NCBI RefSeq assembly: GCF_014697025.1
Contig: NZ_JACJRC010000012.1
Span: 1-64,000 of the forward strand
Source: Alkalinema sp. FACHB-956
GTDB lineage: Bacteria; Cyanobacteriota; Cyanobacteriia; Leptolyngbyales; Leptolyngbyaceae
Length of the DNA stretch: 64,000 nt
Direction of reading: 5' to 3'
Position 1 is the first letter of the stretch. Each line of letters opens with the position of its first letter. Shown here one piece after another: positions 1 through 9,696 of this stretch. The notes under the pieces were generated by a model. It had not been told where the DNA came from, ran no database searches, and saw only the letters and a program-made list of their open reading frames with translations. Position numbers and translations under genes: made by a program.

Positions 1-67
1 TTCCGTTTTTCATGATGTCTTCGGAGCCACAGTTCGGACATCGGAGGAAGGCTGGGATAGATGACAT
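1..67 (-). mobile_element. IS1-like transposase (InsA-type), N-terminal fragment cut by window edge
   Basis: Reading the minus strand from an ATG at 67 gives 22 residues with a zinc-finger start, RCPNCGSED followed by IMKNG, which is the usual beginning of IS1-family InsA-like proteins (CPxCGS...KNG). The frame is open to the window edge, so whether the gene is whole cannot be judged. It reads away from the CRISPR array. The family call rests on a short stretch only. Confidence 0.5.
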
Positions 68-167
68 GACTGAATCAATGAATCACGTCTCTCTATTTTC
101 CTCCATCCTTTACAAAAGAACACTACCGAAACGCTTTCTGACGATCGATTGTTAGCCAGCTATATCC
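68..167. other. Short gap between IS fragment and first CRISPR repeat; possible leader remnant
   Basis: Only 100 bp separate the IS-like start codon from the first repeat. The repeat ends in ATTGAAAC, the usual 5' handle of crRNA in this repeat class, so transcription should run on the plus strand and the leader should lie here. The last 40 bp read GAAAC (128-132) followed by 35 bp, which is exactly a repeat 3' end plus a spacer-sized segment. I infer that the leader may be truncated or replaced; the GAAAC match is short and could be chance. Confidence 0.35.
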
Positions 168-3100
168 GTTCGAAAATGGCTGAAACCCTTTTAGGGATTG
201 AAACATTGATGGCTCTTTTGTATTGGATGACATTATTTCTCGTTCGAAAATGGCTGAAACCCTTTTAGGGATTGAAACCCGCAAAACGGGCAGGGGAAGC
301 GCTATCACAAGGGCCTCTGGTTCGAAAATGGCTGAAACCCTTTTAGGGATTGAAACAAGCAAGTCGCGATCGAGGGGATTAATCAGGAACGTTCGAAAAT
401 GGCTGAAACCCTTTTAGGGATTGAAACAGGTTCAACCGTAAAGCCCATCTCATCCCCAGCGGGTTCGAAAATGGCTGAAACCCTTTTAGGGATTGAAACG
501 GGATTGCGTTGACGATCTCCAAATCGTATACAAACGTTCGAAAATGGCTGAAACCCTTTTAGGGATTGAAACGTAGCTAGGGAATATCGATTTGCAGATT
601 TCAAGTTCGAAAATGGCTGAAACCCTTTTAGGGATTGAAACGGTCGCCACACGAAAGGCGCATGGGCACTGAGTCGTTCGAAAATGGCTGAAACCCTTTT
701 AGGGATTGAAACGCAACCGGGTCAAGGACGGGGCATTTCTCCTAGGTTCGAAAATGGCTGAAACCCTTTTAGGGATTGAAACAAATCGAGCATCATCGGA
801 GAGGGGCCGGTCTGGAACGTTCGAAAATGGCTGAAACCCTTTTAGGGATTGAAACCCCAAACTGTGCGCACACTTGTAGAGTCGGGGCGTGTTCGAAAAT
901 GGCTGAAACCCTTTTAGGGATTGAAACACAGTCTACCCGCACGGCAAAGTAACGGCAACCACCGTGTTCGAAAATGGCTGAAACCCTTTTAGGGATTGAA
1001 ACCGACTGGCTATTAGAGCATTCGGGCGAGATGTTAAGTTCGAAAATGGCTGAAACCCTTTTAGGGATTGAAACCGGATCTCGTGGCGTTTCTGAGCCTC
1101 CAACGATCGCGAGGTTCGAAAATGGCTGAAACCCTTTTAGGGATTGAAACCCATGCCCCGGTGACTTTGGCCGTGGTTGCAGGCGGAGTTCGAAAATGGC
1201 TGAAACCCTTTTAGGGATTGAAACTTCTAGTCGTGCCCAGGTTGCGGCGGCATCCGCACGTTCGAAAATGGCTGAAACCCTTTTAGGGATTGAAACTCAC
1301 CGTTCCTCAAGATGCCGTGGGACGGAGAGGGAGCCCTGTTCGAAAATGGCTGAAACCCTTTTAGGGATTGAAACCAGGAAGAAATCGAGGAAATGTTGGG
1401 ACGGTGGAAGGAGTTCGAAAATGGCTGAAACCCTTTTAGGGATTGAAACTCAAACGAGCCCTCCCGATCGTCGAGGCCCATGGATACCGTTCGAAAATGG
1501 CTGAAACCCTTTTAGGGATTGAAACAAGGACGGAGCATTCCTCTTAGAGAAGAAATATGGGAGACGTTCGAAAATGGCTGAAACCCTTTTAGGGATTGAA
1601 ACACACAAATGGAGCCATTGGCCTACGGAGATCCCAGCGTTCGAAAATGGCTGAAACCCTTTTAGGGATTGAAACCTGATAGCCAATGCCTGATTTGGCA
1701 TGGGTGCCATGTTCGAAAATGGCTGAAACCCTTTTAGGGATTGAAACTTCGTTGGTTTTTTCAGTACGATAGGCTTGCCAATCTCATTCATGTTCGAAAA
1801 TGGCTGAAACCCTTTTAGGGATTGAAACTCGAATGCGAAATTGACGACACCGACTGGATAAGTTCGAAAATGGCTGAAACCCTTTTAGGGATTGAAACTA
1901 GAAGCCTCGATCGAGGAACTGAAAAAGGCTCAGGAGTTCGAAAATGGCTGAAACCCTTTTAGGGATTGAAACTTGTAGGACGTTAGGGACGGCTTTGAGG
2001 AAACGTGCTCGTTCGAAAATGGCTGAAACCCTTTTAGGGATTGAAACGGCTTGCTCGAATTCTTCCAGCGTTTCCGCCGCCGCCAGTTCGAAAATGGCTG
2101 AAACCCTTTTAGGGATTGAAACAAGTGTCCATGTGTAGGCGTGGTCATAGGCTGGCCCCGTTCGAAAATGGCTGAAACCCTTTTAGGGATTGAAACCTCG
2201 ATCGTGATTGTGGAGACACTCGGAGACTTAGCCGCCGGTTCGAAAATGGCTGAAACCCTTTTAGGGATTGAAACCTGGAACAGCAACGCAACACGATCGC
2301 GGCTAACCGTGCAGGTTCGAAAATGGCTGAAACCCTTTTAGGGATTGAAACGGAGAAGCAGAAATCGTTATTCCAGAAGCGGGCTGCGGTTCGAAAATGG
2401 CTGAAACCCTTTTAGGGATTGAAACGATTCAGGATAGTGCCTGAGACGCCAGGGACAAAGTTCGAAAATGGCTGAAACCCTTTTAGGGATTGAAACAGAT
2501 TGACAAAAGCCCCAAGGAAGGGCTTGAAAGCGTTCGAAAATGGCTGAAACCCTTTTAGGGATTGAAACAGATTGACAAAAGCCCCAAGGAAGGGCTTGAA
2601 AGCCGTTCGAAAATGGCTGAAACCCTTTTAGGGATTGAAACTACCCAGAACAAAACCCTACGATCGAGGTAGCGTTCGAAAATGGCTGAAACCCTTTTAG
2701 GGATTGAAACACCCACTAATACCCCCGGCGTAAAGCCCTCCCTCGGTTCGAAAATGGCTGAAACCCTTTTAGGGATTGAAACAGTGTGGAATAGGTGATT
2801 TGTGGCTTGCGGAATTCGGTGGTTCGAAAATGGCTGAAACCCTTTTAGGGATTGAAACGTCTTTGCTCGATAAATTTGCCGCGTATTGAATTTCGAGTTC
2901 GAAAATGGCTGAAACCCTTTTAGGGATTGAAACCTTCTGAACAGACCCCACTCTATCGATAGGGTGGGGTTGTTCGAAAATGGCTGAAACCCTTTTAGGG
3001 ATTGAAACAGCCTTAATCAGCGTGTTGTTGGCTACAATCTCACGTTCGAAAATGGCTGAAACCCTTTTAGGGATTGAAACACTCGTTCCGCCATCCATGG

Positions 3101-4037
3101 ATAGGCACGCTCACCGACGTTCGAAAATGGCTGAAACCCTTTTAGGGATTGAAACACGGTAGAACGGCCCTAAACCCATTGCCTTGAGTGTTCGAAAATG
3201 GCTGAAACCCTTTTAGGGATTGAAACTACTTATATCATTGTGCTAGCACTTTGATGCACATAAGTTCGAAAATGGCTGAAACCCTTTTAGGGATTGAAAC
3301 ATCGCCACAAACGGGGCAAAGGTAATAGCCTTTCTGTTCGAAAATGGCTGAAACCCTTTTAGGGATTGAAACAACCTTGGGTGGGAGTGGAGATAGTAAT
3401 AGTAGGCACGAGTTCGAAAATGGCTGAAACCCTTTTAGGGATTGAAACTAAAAATCCCCCTAAAGTGCCTGACGGAATCGAACCGCGTTCGAAAATGGCT
3501 GAAACCCTTTTAGGGATTGAAACGCGCCTCGCCCTCGACCCAATCCCCCATCACGGGTTCGAAAATGGCTGAAACCCTTTTAGGGATTGAAACGGCACAC
3601 CCAACAGCCAGCGAGAACAAAAGGGGGGGTTCGAAAATGGCTGAAACCCTTTTAGGGATTGAAACGCAACTGAGCTTGAATTCTAGCGAACTCGTGCAGC
3701 CTGTCGTTCGAAAATGGCTGAAACCCTTTTAGGGATTGAAACTGAATGTGGGTGATCTGAACCTCGAATCTAAAGAGGTTCGAAAATGGCTGAAACCCTT
3801 TTAGGGATTGAAACTTCTGCGCCGTGGCCTCATTCAGCTTGCTACCAGCGCTAAGTTCGAAAATGGCTGAAACCCTTTTAGGGATTGAAACTTCATCATC
3901 TGGATCGGTCGGTGTTGCATTCCAATGTTCGAAAATGGCTGAAACCCTTTTAGGGATTGAAACCCAAACCCACCCAAACCCTATAACCCACCCAAACCGA
4001 GTTCGAAAATGGCTGAAACCCTTTTAGGGATTGAAAC
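168..4037 (+). CRISPR. CRISPR array, 53 repeats of 37 bp and 52 spacers
   Basis: A 37-bp unit starting GTTCGAAAATGGCTGAAACC and ending TTAGGGATTGAAAC occurs 53 times at about 74-bp intervals, from 168-204 to 4001-4037. All copies I read are identical, including the last. Spacers are about 34-39 bp and nearly all unique. The repeat contains an internal hairpin (AACCC/GGGAT region) and the 3' end ATTGAAAC typical of cyanobacterial type I-D, I-B or III repeats, which implies plus-strand transcription. No cas gene lies in the window, so subtype cannot be assigned. Apparent open reading frames inside the array are translations of the repeat, not genes. Confidence 0.99.
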
Positions 4038-4088
4038 AGAACCGTTATACTCTGGGACTATTAACAGATGGGTTAGGAGGCACTGACA

Positions 4089-4574
4089 ATGATCATGCAT
4101 ACCTGTCCAAGTTGTGGGCCCAAAAAAATCAGTCGCAATAATGGTCACCCGGCATAGCAAACAAAATTATTACTGTTGGGACTATGGTCGTCAGTTTGTC
4201 CTCGATCCCGCCTGGAAAGCCATTACCTCACAACAATATGGACTGATTGAGCAGATGCTACTCGATCTCGTCTCCTTAGCGGGGATTGCCTGCATTCTGC
4301 AAATTTCTGAAGACACCGACAACGTTAGGTCAACGTCAAAGCTGCCGTTATGCCCCAACCAGTAGAGGTGAGTGAGGCCCCCCAAAAGCACCAGAATGTG
4401 CAGATGGATGAGTTGTGGTCATTGGTTGATGATAAAGGCAATGAGCAATGGGTTTGGTGGGCGATCGATGCTCAAACGCACGTGATTATAGATGTCAAGG
4501 TGGGTGACTGGAGTGCGGTATCGGTTCAAGTGTGGGACTTTCATGCTCCCTGTATTTTGTCAATTCCACCTTAA
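4089..4574 (+). pseudogene. IS1-family transposase remnant with two frameshifts and lost C-terminus
   Basis: From ATG 4089 (or 4095) the frame gives HTCPSCG...ISRN, the zinc-finger start of IS1-like InsA. It meets a TAG within about 23 codons, but the +1 frame continues with HSKQNYYCWDYGRQFVLD and runs to about 4340. Homology then returns to the first frame with VMPQPVEVSEAPQ...MDELWSLVDDKGN...WVWWAID, ending at a stop at 4574 well short of the expected end of the InsB-like catalytic part. Two compensating frameshifts and truncation make it a dead copy. It begins only 51 bp after the last CRISPR repeat and reads away from the array. Confidence 0.85.
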
Positions 4575-5034
4575 TGGTAGCCCTACTTCAGCCAAAGGCT
4601 ACTAGATCCATGTTCTGCTATAGACCACCAATGCAACCAGCGTCATTCGTTGATTAGGGCTGGTTAGGTAACTGGCACAATCTGTTCATCCAGGAACATC
4701 TATTACCGATAGGACATCCTGCAGGAAAGCGATTTCTTGCACAAGGACGCGGTATGGTGGTGTGTGACGTCGTCATTACCAATACGGAGTTGTAGATTGG
4801 TGCAGTTTTACGTACCTGGTCACGGCTCTTAATACGGTAATTCTGCGTCAATATTGTATGAAGATATATGCATGCCCACAGGAGGAGCCCTAGCCAGTCT
4901 ATGACAGCAGAAGGTTATGTAAGTAACTCAATCAGCATTCGTGTAGCATCTTTGAACGAGAGTAGCTTAGCATCTCGGAGCGAGAATTGCCTAGCTACCA
5001 CTGATCCCGATTTATCACTGAACTGAGACCCATT
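4575..5034. other. Non-coding stretch between IS remnant and desaturase
   Basis: I find no convincing gene in these 460 bp. It probably holds decayed IS sequence directly after the transposase remnant and the promoter of the desaturase at its right end. A short near-duplicate (GAACGAGAGTAGCTTAGCATC, repeated loosely as GGAGCGAGAATTGCCTAGC) lies around 4955-4998. Confidence 0.5.
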
Positions 5035-6249
5035 ATGCTCAAGCATGATCAGAATTGTACTGAACAAATTTCTACTTCACTTCATCCATTGATAAAACAG
5101 GAAGCTTCCGGGGATTTACACCCACCCGAAACCATTAAAAAATCTGATTTTGTCTTGACTCCGTACATCAAGAGTAGCAATCTAAGGGCAACGTACCAAA
5201 TTCTCAATACCGTTGTTCCTTATGTTTTGTTATGGGTTTTGGCTATCCAAGCAGCCTCCATCTCCCTGTGGCTTCTACCTCCAATCATCATCCTACTAAT
5301 TCTTTTTTCGTTACGCTGTTTCTCATTGATGCATGATTGCGGACATTACTCCCTCTTTCGGTCAAAAACCATGAACCGGATTATGGGATTTCTGCTAGGG
5401 GTGATCAATGCCATGCCCCAGTATGGCTGGTCAAGGGATCATGCCTATCATCACAAAACCAATGGCGACTGGGAGCGGTATCGGGGTGTTGCCGATTTCC
5501 TATCGACCGAGGAATTTGCTCAACTTGATCCCTTTAATCAGCGGTTGTATGAAGTCCTGAGAAAGCCACTGATGGGCATTCCGGGCGGCTTTTTCTATCT
5601 CGTGATCAAGCCTCGGATGGCGCTAATTTTAGGCATTTACGATTTCATTCTTCATGTATTGACTGATCTCAAGCAAGGGTTGCAGTTTAACCTAGCGCAA
5701 ACCATCTCGACCCATCAGTCAAAACACTGGCACACCGCAACGGAATTTTGGGATCTGCTATTCAACAACATTTGTGTGGTTGGGGGCTGGATTTTTCTAA
5801 GCCATCTCTGGGGAGCGGGCTTATTTTGGAGCATTTACTCCATTACGCTCAGTTGCTCGGCGATGATTTTCATCTGGGTCTTTTTTGTCCAGCATATTTT
5901 TGAGGGTAGCTACGCCCATAAAACAGAAGGCTGGGATTACGTTTTAGGAGCCGTTAAGGGCAGCAGTTACCTAGACTTACCCGCCATTCTCAGATGGTTT
6001 ACCGCAGACATCGGCTATCACAATATCCATCATCTTTCCGAAAGAATTCCCAATTACCATCTCGCCGCTTGTCATCGTGAAAATAGTCATTTGCTGACAG
6101 ATGTGAAGACACTTCGCCTAGGCGATTTGCTGGACTGCGCCCAATACCTTTTGTGGGATGCAGATGCAAACCGCTTAGTGACGATCTCGTCCTGGCGGCA
6201 ATCAACTGAGATGATGGCTCATGCAGCAACCCATCGCAATAACGGATGA
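5035..6249 (+). CDS. Membrane fatty-acid desaturase (acyl-lipid type)
   Basis: A 404-residue integral membrane di-iron desaturase, which introduces double bonds into acyl chains of membrane lipids. The three histidine boxes are present: HDCGH at residues 100-104, HAYHH at about 136-140 and HNIHH at about 329-333. Hydrophobic segments lie around 60-95, 115-127 and 245-285. Spacing and box types fit the omega-6/delta-12 (DesA-like) side of the superfamily, but regioselectivity cannot be read from sequence and related ketolase or hydroxylase activities exist in this fold. It is a single gene with its own downstream hairpin terminator. The ATG at 5035 has only a weak ribosome-binding site. Confidence 0.88.
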   Translation: MLKHDQNCTEQISTSLHPLIKQEASGDLHPPETIKKSDFVLTPYIKSSNLRATYQILNTVVPYVLLWVLAIQAASISLWLLPPIIILLILFSLRCFSLMHDCGHYSLFRSKTMNRIMGFLLGVINAMPQYGWSRDHAYHHKTNGDWERYRGVADFLSTEEFAQLDPFNQRLYEVLRKPLMGIPGGFFYLVIKPRMALILGIYDFILHVLTDLKQGLQFNLAQTISTHQSKHWHTATEFWDLLFNNICVVGGWIFLSHLWGAGLFWSIYSITLSCSAMIFIWVFFVQHIFEGSYAHKTEGWDYVLGAVKGSSYLDLPAILRWFTADIGYHNIHHLSERIPNYHLAACHRENSHLLTDVKTLRLGDLLDCAQYLLWDADANRLVTISSWRQSTEMMAHAATHRNNG

Positions 6250-6320
6250 GAAACGGATGGGAAACAGAGCATTAATCCGGTATACACATTGAAAATTGAG
6301 ATTTAATCGCAGGGAAGTCA

Positions 6321-6406
6321 TCCCTCAATTTCTGGAACCAGCCAGCCATGGGTCAATTGCGAACTCCATGGGGGTGTTCGGTCTTCTCCAGGATTGAGGG
6401 ATTTTT
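6321..6406 (+). terminator. Probable intrinsic terminator of the desaturase gene
   Basis: TCCCTCAAT..CTGGA at 6321-6335 pairs with TCCAG..ATTGAGGGA at 6387-6401, followed at once by TTTTT (6402-6406). The loop is long (about 50 nt) and may hold a smaller hairpin around CCATGG repeats. It lies about 70 bp after the desaturase stop. Confidence 0.5.
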
Positions 6407-6567
6407 AGTGCGCTGAGCCAGAAGAAAATCAGTTGCAGCCGCGATCGTGAGCGTAAAGATGACAATCAAAAACTCAATCACACTTGCACCATCACACCAT
6501 TCATCATTCAATTTTTAAAGACATTTTTGATTCAGATTCAAGAGTGTCATGTTTAATAGCGTCATGT
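6407..6567. other. Intergenic gap between convergent desaturase and cobJ
   Basis: No gene seen. A short direct repeat, GTCATGTTTAATAG twice in tandem, lies at about 6546-6575 and runs into the cobJ 3' end. Confidence 0.5.
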
Positions 6568-8046
6568 TTAATAGTGTCGTGGAGTGTATACCCATTGTGT
6601 TCCCTGACACTGTTGAACAATGCGAGTTTTACTCGAACCAATCAAGATTACAGTGCGCATATCGGCATCTTCGATCGCTAACTGTTCCAGTGCTTTCACC
6701 GTTATCGTTTGTCCAGGTCGGCCCAAATTACGGGCCAGCACGATCGGTGTTTGAGGCGATCGCCACTGCAACAAAATCTCTTTTGCTTTTTCGAGTTGCC
6801 AGGTCCGCTGCTGAGAGACGGGATTGTAAAAGGCGATCGCAAAATCCGCTTGGGCAGCGGCGGCAATCCGTTGAGCAATCACCTCCCAAGGTTTGAGAAT
6901 ATCGGAAAGGGAAATGGTGCAAAAATCATGGCCCAGCGGTGCACCGACCTGAGCAGCCGCAGCTTGCATCGCCGAAATTCCAGGACATACCTGAATTTCA
7001 ACCGACTGCCACTCGGGTTTTAGCTCCCGCTCCAGCACTTCAAAAACAGCGGCGGCCATTGCATAAATGCCCGGATCGCCCGATGACACGATCGCCACCG
7101 TTCGCCCAGTAGCCGCTAAATCTAAGGCAGCACGGGCGCGATCGAGTTCTACCCGATTATCGGATTCATGGCGGATTGTGTGAGGTTGCCGCAACGGTTC
7201 TGCCAAATTCAGATAGGTTTTGTAGCCCACCCAATCGGTCGCAGATTGCAGAATTTCCTTCACTTCGGGAGTCATCCAGTCAGAAGAGCCGGGGCCTGTA
7301 CCGACGATCGTCAGCTTGCCTTGGGGGGGATGGGAGGTGGGAGGTGGAGAGTAGGGGGTGGATTCTAGGTCAGACTGGTATACTAAACAATTTTGACTGG
7401 GGGTTTCTATGGGCTCAGTGCTATTCTTCGGCACAATTTGAATAGTTAGAATTGGCGAGGGGGGAGTTGATTTATTTTTGCCAGTCCCGACATTTCCAAT
7501 CTCTTGCACAATCGGTAAACGACTTTGCTCTAGCCAAGGGGCTGTCCCAATCAATTTGACCGTTGCGCCTGCTAGTAAATTGGCAATAAAGGTTTTGGCA
7601 TCATCGGGATTCACCAACTGGTAGCCGGGAGGGGGGGATAGCAGTGCCGTTTGAAAGCGGAGTTCCCCAGTGGTGGTAATGGCAGGCGCGACTTGCAAAA
7701 CATCTGCAATCCGACGCGCTAGGGAATTCACGCCTTGCAAGCCACCCAGTAAGGGCACCACCGCACTGCCATCTTCCGCGATCGCCAGTACCGGCGGTTC
7801 TTGCCATTTATTCGTCAGCAGGGGGGCGATCGTGCGAATCATAATCCCCGCTGCACAAATTCCGATGATGGAAGTCCCCGATCGAAACAATTCCCGAACC
7901 GTATCACCAAAGTTTTCATAGGTCACGTCTACCGCTTGAGTCCGATTGGCTAAACCGTAGATTACGGCTTCAGGAATTGCAGTTTGGATCTGACGGGCAA
8001 CGGGAATGCTGGCTTCTCCCAAAATCACGATCGCGAGTGGATTCAT
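6568..8046 (-). CDS. cobJ: CbiG-CobJ fusion: precorrin-3B C17-methyltransferase
   Basis: A 492-residue fusion. Residues about 1-200 match the CbiG N-terminal region (ICAAGIMIRTIAPLL, VPLLGGLQGVNSLAR), and about 245-485 form a tetrapyrrole methyltransferase (GTGPGSSDWMTPE, VSSGDPGIYAMA, CPGISAMQAAAAQVGAPLGHDF) that methylates C17 of precorrin-3B with ring contraction. CbiG-CobJ fusions are common in cyanobacteria; the C-terminal CbiG (CobE-like) part is not obvious. The linker at about 230-245 (TPYSPPPTSHPPQ) is encoded by a G-rich repeat shared with other sites in the window. Last gene of the minus-strand cob run. Confidence 0.93.
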   Translation of the reverse strand: MNPLAIVILGEASIPVARQIQTAIPEAVIYGLANRTQAVDVTYENFGDTVRELFRSGTSIIGICAAGIMIRTIAPLLTNKWQEPPVLAIAEDGSAVVPLLGGLQGVNSLARRIADVLQVAPAITTTGELRFQTALLSPPPGYQLVNPDDAKTFIANLLAGATVKLIGTAPWLEQSRLPIVQEIGNVGTGKNKSTPPSPILTIQIVPKNSTEPIETPSQNCLVYQSDLESTPYSPPPTSHPPQGKLTIVGTGPGSSDWMTPEVKEILQSATDWVGYKTYLNLAEPLRQPHTIRHESDNRVELDRARAALDLAATGRTVAIVSSGDPGIYAMAAAVFEVLERELKPEWQSVEIQVCPGISAMQAAAAQVGAPLGHDFCTISLSDILKPWEVIAQRIAAAAQADFAIAFYNPVSQQRTWQLEKAKEILLQWRSPQTPIVLARNLGRPGQTITVKALEQLAIEDADMRTVILIGSSKTRIVQQCQGTQWVYTPRHY

Positions 8047-8151
8047 CTTACTGAGACTTTTGATTGTGCTAGTAATTGCAGATATGATTGCACTAGAATC
8101 TGACTAGTAATTACGCTGGGAATTGTGCTAGTAAGTGTATTAGTTAGCAAT

Positions 8152-8841
8152 CTATTGTTCCATTATTTTTTGAACGAATGCTGTATGGTTTTCCGAATGA
8201 ATTCCCCGCTGTAGGGTCGCTAAAACTTGTTGCATATTGCCTTGTAGCATTGCGGGTACCTCCAACCACAATCCCGGAAAAACCTGGCTGCAAATCACAC
8301 CCTGTGGGTTCGGTTGCAGCGCAACATAGTCCCCATTTTCCAAAATGAACCAATCGATTTTCTGGTCAAATACCTGCCAGACAATATACTCCTGGATGCC
8401 ATTACGGCGATAGGCGCGTTTCTTATCTCCTAAGTCAATGCTGACACTGCTAGCAGCAATTTCAGCAACCAGTTCCGGTGCGCCTTCCAAGTAGCCGTCA
8501 TCCCCTAACACTGAGCGTCCACCACTGGCTTGACTAATGCGCAAAACACCATCCGGTTGCGGTTCATTATCAATGTCTAACCGTACCGTTGGCTCAATTC
8601 CCATTTCCACCTGAGGGGTGGCAGCTTGATATACCCCTAACCAAGTAATTAAACGTCCGTGGGGTTCAGCATGGGGTCTAAAGCGCAATGGAGATGCCAT
8701 GTAAACCACGCCTTCAATCAATTCAGCTTTTTTAACTTCTGGCATGGCGTTGTAACGACGTTCAAATTCGAGGCGTGTTAGGCGATCGCCATTTTCCAGA
8801 GGGGGCAATTGAGAGGGGATGAAGGCAGGAGTAGAAGTCAT
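8152..8841 (-). CDS. Uma2-family (DUF820) putative restriction-like endonuclease
   Basis: A 229-residue protein with the Uma2 pattern: GDRLTRLEFERRYN, ELIEGVVYMASP, PDGVLRI...GGRSVLGDDGYLEGAPELVAEIAASS, KRAYRRNGIQEYIVW. The acidic and lysine residues of the PD-(D/E)xK-like core (PDG, ELVAEI, KKRAYR) are visible. The family is greatly expanded in cyanobacteria and its cellular role is unknown. It interrupts an otherwise purely cobalamin gene run on the same strand, with gaps of 105 bp to cobJ and 87 bp to cobI, so it is probably a later arrival and not a pathway enzyme. Confidence 0.9.
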   Translation of the reverse strand: MTSTPAFIPSQLPPLENGDRLTRLEFERRYNAMPEVKKAELIEGVVYMASPLRFRPHAEPHGRLITWLGVYQAATPQVEMGIEPTVRLDIDNEPQPDGVLRISQASGGRSVLGDDGYLEGAPELVAEIAASSVSIDLGDKKRAYRRNGIQEYIVWQVFDQKIDWFILENGDYVALQPNPQGVICSQVFPGLWLEVPAMLQGNMQQVLATLQRGIHSENHTAFVQKIMEQ

Positions 8842-8928
8842 GACGGGGGTGGGAGAGTAGGGGAGTGGGGAGTGGGGGGTGGGAGAGTAGGGAGTGGGAA
8901 ATAGGTGGGTAATCTATTATTAGCAGGT
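8842..8928. repeat. G-rich simple repeat (GGGAGTRGGG family)
   Basis: The gap between the Uma2 gene and cobI is dominated by GGGAGAGTAGGGGAGTGGGG-like repeats on the plus strand, about 8846-8905. The same family appears inside cobJ (about 7321-7365) and, on the other strand, inside cobL (about 13010-13075). Confidence 0.75.
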
Positions 8929-9696
8929 TTATTGGGGTTGGGTTTTGCTGGGAATCAGAATGAGCGACCAGTAGGGAACTTCGGTGGGGTCAATCTCGGT
9001 TATCGCGACGATGCGCTGGTTGGGTTGGGTGGCGCGTTCGATATAGAGGGCCCGATCGAGTAATCCAAGGTCATCGAGAATGGCGCGGACTTTGGCAAAA
9101 TGTCTGCCCAATTTAATAATGACTGCTGCATCAGCGACGGCCAAGCGATCGTGCAACGTCTCTGCATCCAACGTTGCGGGCATAATGCTCAAGACATCAT
9201 TGCGGAACGTAATGGGCACCCCCAGCATGGCGGCACTGGCCATCGTGGATGAAATACCGGGCACAACTTCGGTGGGAAATCGCTGCGCCAACCGCTGAAA
9301 GAGATACATAAACGTGCCGTATAACATCGGTTCTCCTTCGCAGAGCACCGCGACATCTCGCCCAGCACTCAAATGTTCAGCAATTTTCTCCGCGGCAATG
9401 TCGTAATAGGGTTGCGACGATCGCTCCACACTAAAGGGCAAGGGCATGGGAATTTCAATCTGGTCGGGACGAATGAAATCTGTCACGATCGCCCGTGCCA
9501 ACACTTTGCCATTCTCCAAGGTAGGATAGGCAATCACAGGAACGGAGGTCAAAATTCGGTGAGCTTTCAGCGTCAGCAGTTCGGGGTCGCCGGGGCCGAT
9601 GCCTAAACCGTAGAGTTTGCCGAGGGCGGGGGCTGTGGACATAGAGTCACCCGTTTCAATGGTCGATACTTCGTTACCCAGATGAGTTGTCGTCAT
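8929..9696 (-). CDS. cobI: Precorrin-2 C20-methyltransferase
   Basis: A 255-residue S-adenosylmethionine-dependent methyltransferase of corrin synthesis, converting precorrin-2 to precorrin-3A. Motifs: YGLGIGPGDPELLTLKA at about 29-45, VAVLCEGEPMLYGTFMYL, VVPGISSTMASAAMLGVPI. The family usually starts near the YGLGIGPGD strand, so the first 25 residues are extra. However, the start codon overlaps the cobH stop as ATGA (9693-9696), which supports translation from this ATG and coupling to cobH. Confidence 0.95.
   Translation of the reverse strand: MTTTHLGNEVSTIETGDSMSTAPALGKLYGLGIGPGDPELLTLKAHRILTSVPVIAYPTLENGKVLARAIVTDFIRPDQIEIPMPLPFSVERSSQPYYDIAAEKIAEHLSAGRDVAVLCEGEPMLYGTFMYLFQRLAQRFPTEVVPGISSTMASAAMLGVPITFRNDVLSIMPATLDAETLHDRLAVADAAVIIKLGRHFAKVRAILDDLGLLDRALYIERATQPNQRIVAITEIDPTEVPYWSLILIPSKTQPQ

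Noticed and set aside
2141-2341. A spacer that translates as SIVIVETLGDLAA, hinting at a plasmid-gene target
   Set aside because: Thirteen residues are too few to assign a source, and no match within the window was found.
123-4027. Many open frames of 60-118 codons on both strands within the array
   Set aside because: They repeat KMAETLLGIET or FQSLKGFQPFSN, which are translations of the CRISPR repeat itself.
4654-4851. Minus-strand 65-codon frame after the IS remnant
   Set aside because: No recognisable protein features; probably decayed IS sequence.
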